DNA of 64,000 nt. Origin: Trichuris trichiura (lineage: Eukaryota > Nematoda > Enoplea > Trichinellida > Trichuridae). Below are positions 60,931-64,000 of the stretch, one piece after another; the stretch's first letter is position 1; each line of letters begins with the position of its first letter. The stretch covers positions 62,001 through 126,000 of the forward strand of contig JBAJFE010000011.1 in the NCBI GenBank assembly GCA_037903355.1. Direction: 5' to 3'. Under the pieces are notes generated by a model. The model saw only the letters and a program-made list of their open reading frames with translations. It had not been told where the DNA came from and searched no databases. The translations under genes and the position numbers were made by a program.

Positions 60931-61418
60931 CAGCCATTCTCAACCTTTTCTGCGCTAGGCCCCCCTTGGAAGGTGTCCTCAGGCGCCAGGCCCCCCCTTT
61001 TCCTATTGGTCGATTAATTCTTGCGTTTTTTGTATAGGAGCCAATCAGCTTTCAACGGCAACCTCCTAGGATCAAGTTAATGCAATGATACAATGCGAAT
61101 ATATCGTCGTCAAATCATTTGAAAAGAGCACTTGGGGTTCTTCGAAACTAACAATGAAACAACTTCGTCGAGTCGAGTGAGAATTTATGCCAATCCTCTA
61201 TAAAGGGATGCTGCTAAGGGTTAACCAATCCTCTATAGAGGACTGGCATAAATTTTCACCCTTCCGATCTACCTAACTACGCTTGTTTCAATAAGGCTTT
61301 TCAGCCCCCCTTGACGGCCTCCTGCCCCCCCCCCCTCTGAAAAATTTTCGATTTCGGCCCCCCCTGACACCCTCTCGGCCCCCCTTGGGGGCCCCAGGCC
61401 CCCCGTTGAGAATGGCTG
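60931..61418. mobile_element. hAT-type MITE with 8-bp target duplication
   Basis: A 488-bp non-coding unit begins CAGCCATTCTCAAC and ends with its exact complement GTTGAGAATGGCTG. It is flanked by a perfect 8-bp direct repeat CCTTAAAC (60923-60930 and 61419-61426). The CAG...TTCTCAACC-type end and 8-bp duplication are typical of hAT transposons (family knowledge). The interior has C-rich blocks near both ends and an internal inverted repeat around ATGCCAATCCTCTATA (about 61180-61255). Confidence 0.9.
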
Positions 61419-61426
61419 CCTTAAAC

Positions 61427-62001
61427 AATAAGCTTTTCGTCTTTTCGATGGTGCAGGTCATCAGGAAAGCAAAGAGACTTACTTCTGCCAAAGGTTCATT
61501 ACTCTGGCTTGCAGTCTGTACATTGTTTTCGTAAACCATAAATTCGAAAAAAATGTTAGAATGCACTTCTTTTGTTGATGCGGAAAGAATTATAACACTT
61601 TGATAAACGGTGAAACGTCGACCGTTTAAACTACATTCGCATATAGGTGGCTTAGACAACGAAAATTCGAATAATGATGGTTTTCTTCTTTTTTCTTAAT
61701 CTCCAAGTTTTTTAAGCCTTACTCCATGAACTTCACCTCCATGAACTGATCACTTGAACTAGGATCACGCTTGTTTGAAAGCATTTATGGTTACTGCAGC
61801 AAGGGAAGCTTTTCAACTCGATATAGTATCCAATTTTATTCGAATGGGATGATATGCAGCGATTTTGAACTCTCAAGCTAAAGGCAGTTGGAATTCACCA
61901 GGTCGTAGCTGTGTAAAAATTGATCCTTCCCAAGAATAGTAATTGTAAAGTGATAAGATTTGAAAACGTGGTGTCTTGGTACGGGACCATATATTTTCAT
62001 A
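61427..62001. other. Intergenic region between two mobile elements
   Basis: No gene or repeat supported. Confidence 0.4.
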
Positions 62002-62602
62002 ATGAAAAAACTTTATTACGGAACGGTTCCCGTTCATGTATATAGAAAAGAGACTCCGGAGCTTTCGGGTTATTGGAGACCCGTCATCAGCGGTCTAAAG
62101 TTGTAAATATGATATGAAGATATTTACAACTTATTATTTATCTTTTTGTTATTATTTCTATCAAACATCCAAGCATGAATTGGGCTTCAGGAAGTTAATT
62201 ACGGTATGTTTATTACAATCGCAATTGGCGCTAATTCTACTGTTTTATTCAATCTTATCACTGAAAAAACTTTATTACAAAACGGTTCCCCGTTCATGTA
62301 TATAGAAAAGAGACTCCGGAGCTTTCGGGTTATTGGAGACCCGTCATCAGCGGTCTAAAGTTGTAAATATGATATGAAGATATTTACAACTTTAGACCGC
62401 TGACGACGGGTCTCGAATGACTCGAAAGCTCCGGAGTCTCTTTTCTATATACGTGAACGGGGACCGTTCCGTAATAAAGTTTTTTCAGTGATAAGATTGA
62501 ATAAAACAGTAGGATTAGCGCCAATTGCGATTGTAATAAACATAATAAACTTCCTGAAGCCCAATTCATGCTTGGATTTTTGATAGAAATAATAACAAAA
62601 AG
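62002..62602. mobile_element. Complex foldback element with a repeated structured core
   Basis: A large imperfect inverted repeat has arms of about 225 bp (62142-62370 and 62380-62602) around the loop GATATGAAG. In addition, the inner part of the left arm is present as a direct copy just upstream (62002-62131). Three copies of a core occur: minus strand 62090-62052 and 62350-62312 read CTGATGA, a hairpin, GAAAGCTCCGGAGTC; the plus-strand copy at 62400-62438 reads CTGACGA and is slightly diverged. The core resembles that of the foldback element at 22875-23123. No open frame of transposase type. Confidence 0.8.
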
Positions 62603-64000
62603 GCAAGGCGGTAAAATAAATCTTCTCAACGAATTGCTAGCCAGGAACTTTGATAATGGAATGAGCAATACGTTTCACTGTCCGAAAAGCTTAAAACCTT
62701 TTGTTTTAGTTTTTTTGGCTACTTCACTCAGTCGAGATGCGGATGATCACGGTTTTGCATGTGGTAAGCGACTTGAGGTTTTTAATTTGTCTTCGCGATA
62801 TAGACTAATGCAGAGACCAGTATACAATAGCAAATACACCGAAGAATCTTTGCTTTCTTCATTTGAACTATGAAGTTGTTTGTTCGCTTTTAGATGACAT
62901 AGTCTACGCAAGGAATTCTTTTGCAGATGAGGTCGTTTGGGTCTTTATTATCTCGTCCCCTGCGGAATCCATTGTTTTGGTTTCGTAACGGAGTATCGGA
63001 CAAACAGTCGCGTTCTTCTCAGGTAACAATGGAAGGAACAGCCACCGGACGTTCGCAGCTATCGAAATGGGCTGCATGACCATAACCACGTTCACGCTGA
63101 TTTGGGAAAATTTATGCCGACTGACTTTTCTTGACCGTTCACTGCTCACACTGGGTAACGTCTGCGCAACGGCAACGTTCCTCGATTAAGTAACACCTGC
63201 GGAAGGCATTGCTCCATTGATTAACACTTGGCAAGAGAATTCAATCTTCCTTCGGAAATGAGAGAATAAATGCCAACTTATCATTTGAATGCCCCAAGTG
63301 AATGGGACAATATTTCTTGACTGGATGTCTTTTGGTTGATCTTCGTTCGGGATGTTACCATAGCAAGAAGACTTGCCTGTAAGCCAGCTTCAAAAGGCCA
63401 ATCACGCATTCATGATCACTTGACAGTTTTCGTACGAAGGAAGGAACGGTTGAACGCGCCGCTCGAACGCACAAACACCAACAGTCAAATCTTTCAGCCT
63501 ATTTTTAGTTTTGTCGTCAGTGGCAGAACCTTAATTGACAGTCTCTGCCCGTTTCAACGTTCATCTTATGCTTAAAAGCATGCTTCGACAGCACTTTGAC
63601 GGGTTCAACGAGAATGGGTTAACACTGCGAAACGATCGACAAGATAACACAATTAAAATATAAAGCTACACGCTATTCACTTTTATACAAAACTTGCGTT
63701 CTTTAGATAGCAAAATTTATTTAGGAAAAAGGCTCACATACTATTTTTTGGAAACAAAGTATTATTAACTTGCAAATCATTATTTTGTGCGCTGACGCGG
63801 ACGAACGATCTACAAGATAATGATGTGCAAGTTAAATAAGCGAAGGTTTCGAAAGTCTCAGGTTTGGTATGCGTGCCTAGAGTAAACCGGTTAAATTTGT
63901 CGCACGGAAAAACTGAACTGTTTTTAAACTGGCCAAAGATACGCCAATTTATATCACAGATTATTAGTAACACGGGTTCTATATTATTATATGGACATAT
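62603..64000. other. Gene-poor region at the window end
   Basis: Short frames only; nothing supported. Confidence 0.4.

Noticed and set aside
61288..61659. 123-codon minus-strand glycine/arginine-rich frame
   Set aside because: Made by the C-rich right end of the hAT MITE read in reverse.

Overview
This is nuclear DNA from an animal. Genes have many exons joined by very short introns (mostly 45-65 bp, GT-AG), and all recognisable proteins are conserved animal proteins. Short introns, compact spacing, 3' splice acceptors a few bases upstream of several start codons (as in spliced-leader trans-splicing) and two worm-style casein-kinase-like genes point to a nematode. A clade I (Trichuris/Trichinella-like) worm is my best guess, but this is inference and was not tested by a search. 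Gene models below were built by hand from splice signals, reading-frame phase and recalled animal homologues.

Left part (1-26.5 kb) is gene-dense. In order: the 3' part of PAXIP1/PTIP (+, six-BRCT protein, polyQ, one 3.7-kb intron); an overlapping pair MZT1 (MOZART1) and ANAPC11 (+) that share an exon-intron structure but use different frames; a SAM methyltransferase (-) whose stop interlocks with that of ANAPC11; DIS3 exoribonuclease (-) just upstream of the methyltransferase; UQCC2 (+) divergent from DIS3; a 1003-residue single-exon coiled-coil protein (-) that I cannot name; a STAR/KHDRBS-type KH RNA-binding protein (+); a small coiled-coil protein (-); and cystathionine beta-synthase (-).

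Middle part (26.5-44.2 kb) begins with about 8.5 kb that is gene-poor and holds a TA-flanked MITE and a TA-repeat palindrome. It is followed by a PRDM13-like zinc-finger gene (+), an intronless TTBK/CK1-like kinase (+) and NUP85 (+, about 17 exons). A second intronless TTBK/CK1-like kinase lies inside a NUP85 intron on the same strand.

Right part (44.2-64 kb) is a PIM-type kinase gene (+) whose small first exon appears to be separated from the kinase exons by an 8.2-kb intron. Nearly 10 kb of gene-poor sequence follows, with a hAT-type MITE and a complex foldback element. The latter shares a structured core with another foldback element near 23 kb.

Together the genes are housekeeping: genome maintenance (PAXIP1), spindle nucleation and mitotic exit (MZT1, ANAPC11), RNA decay (DIS3), mitochondrial complex III assembly (UQCC2), transsulfuration (CBS) and nuclear pores (NUP85). 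The least ordinary features are the dual-frame MZT1/ANAPC11 locus, the nested kinase, the large unnamed coiled-coil gene and the foldback elements with a hammerhead-like core.
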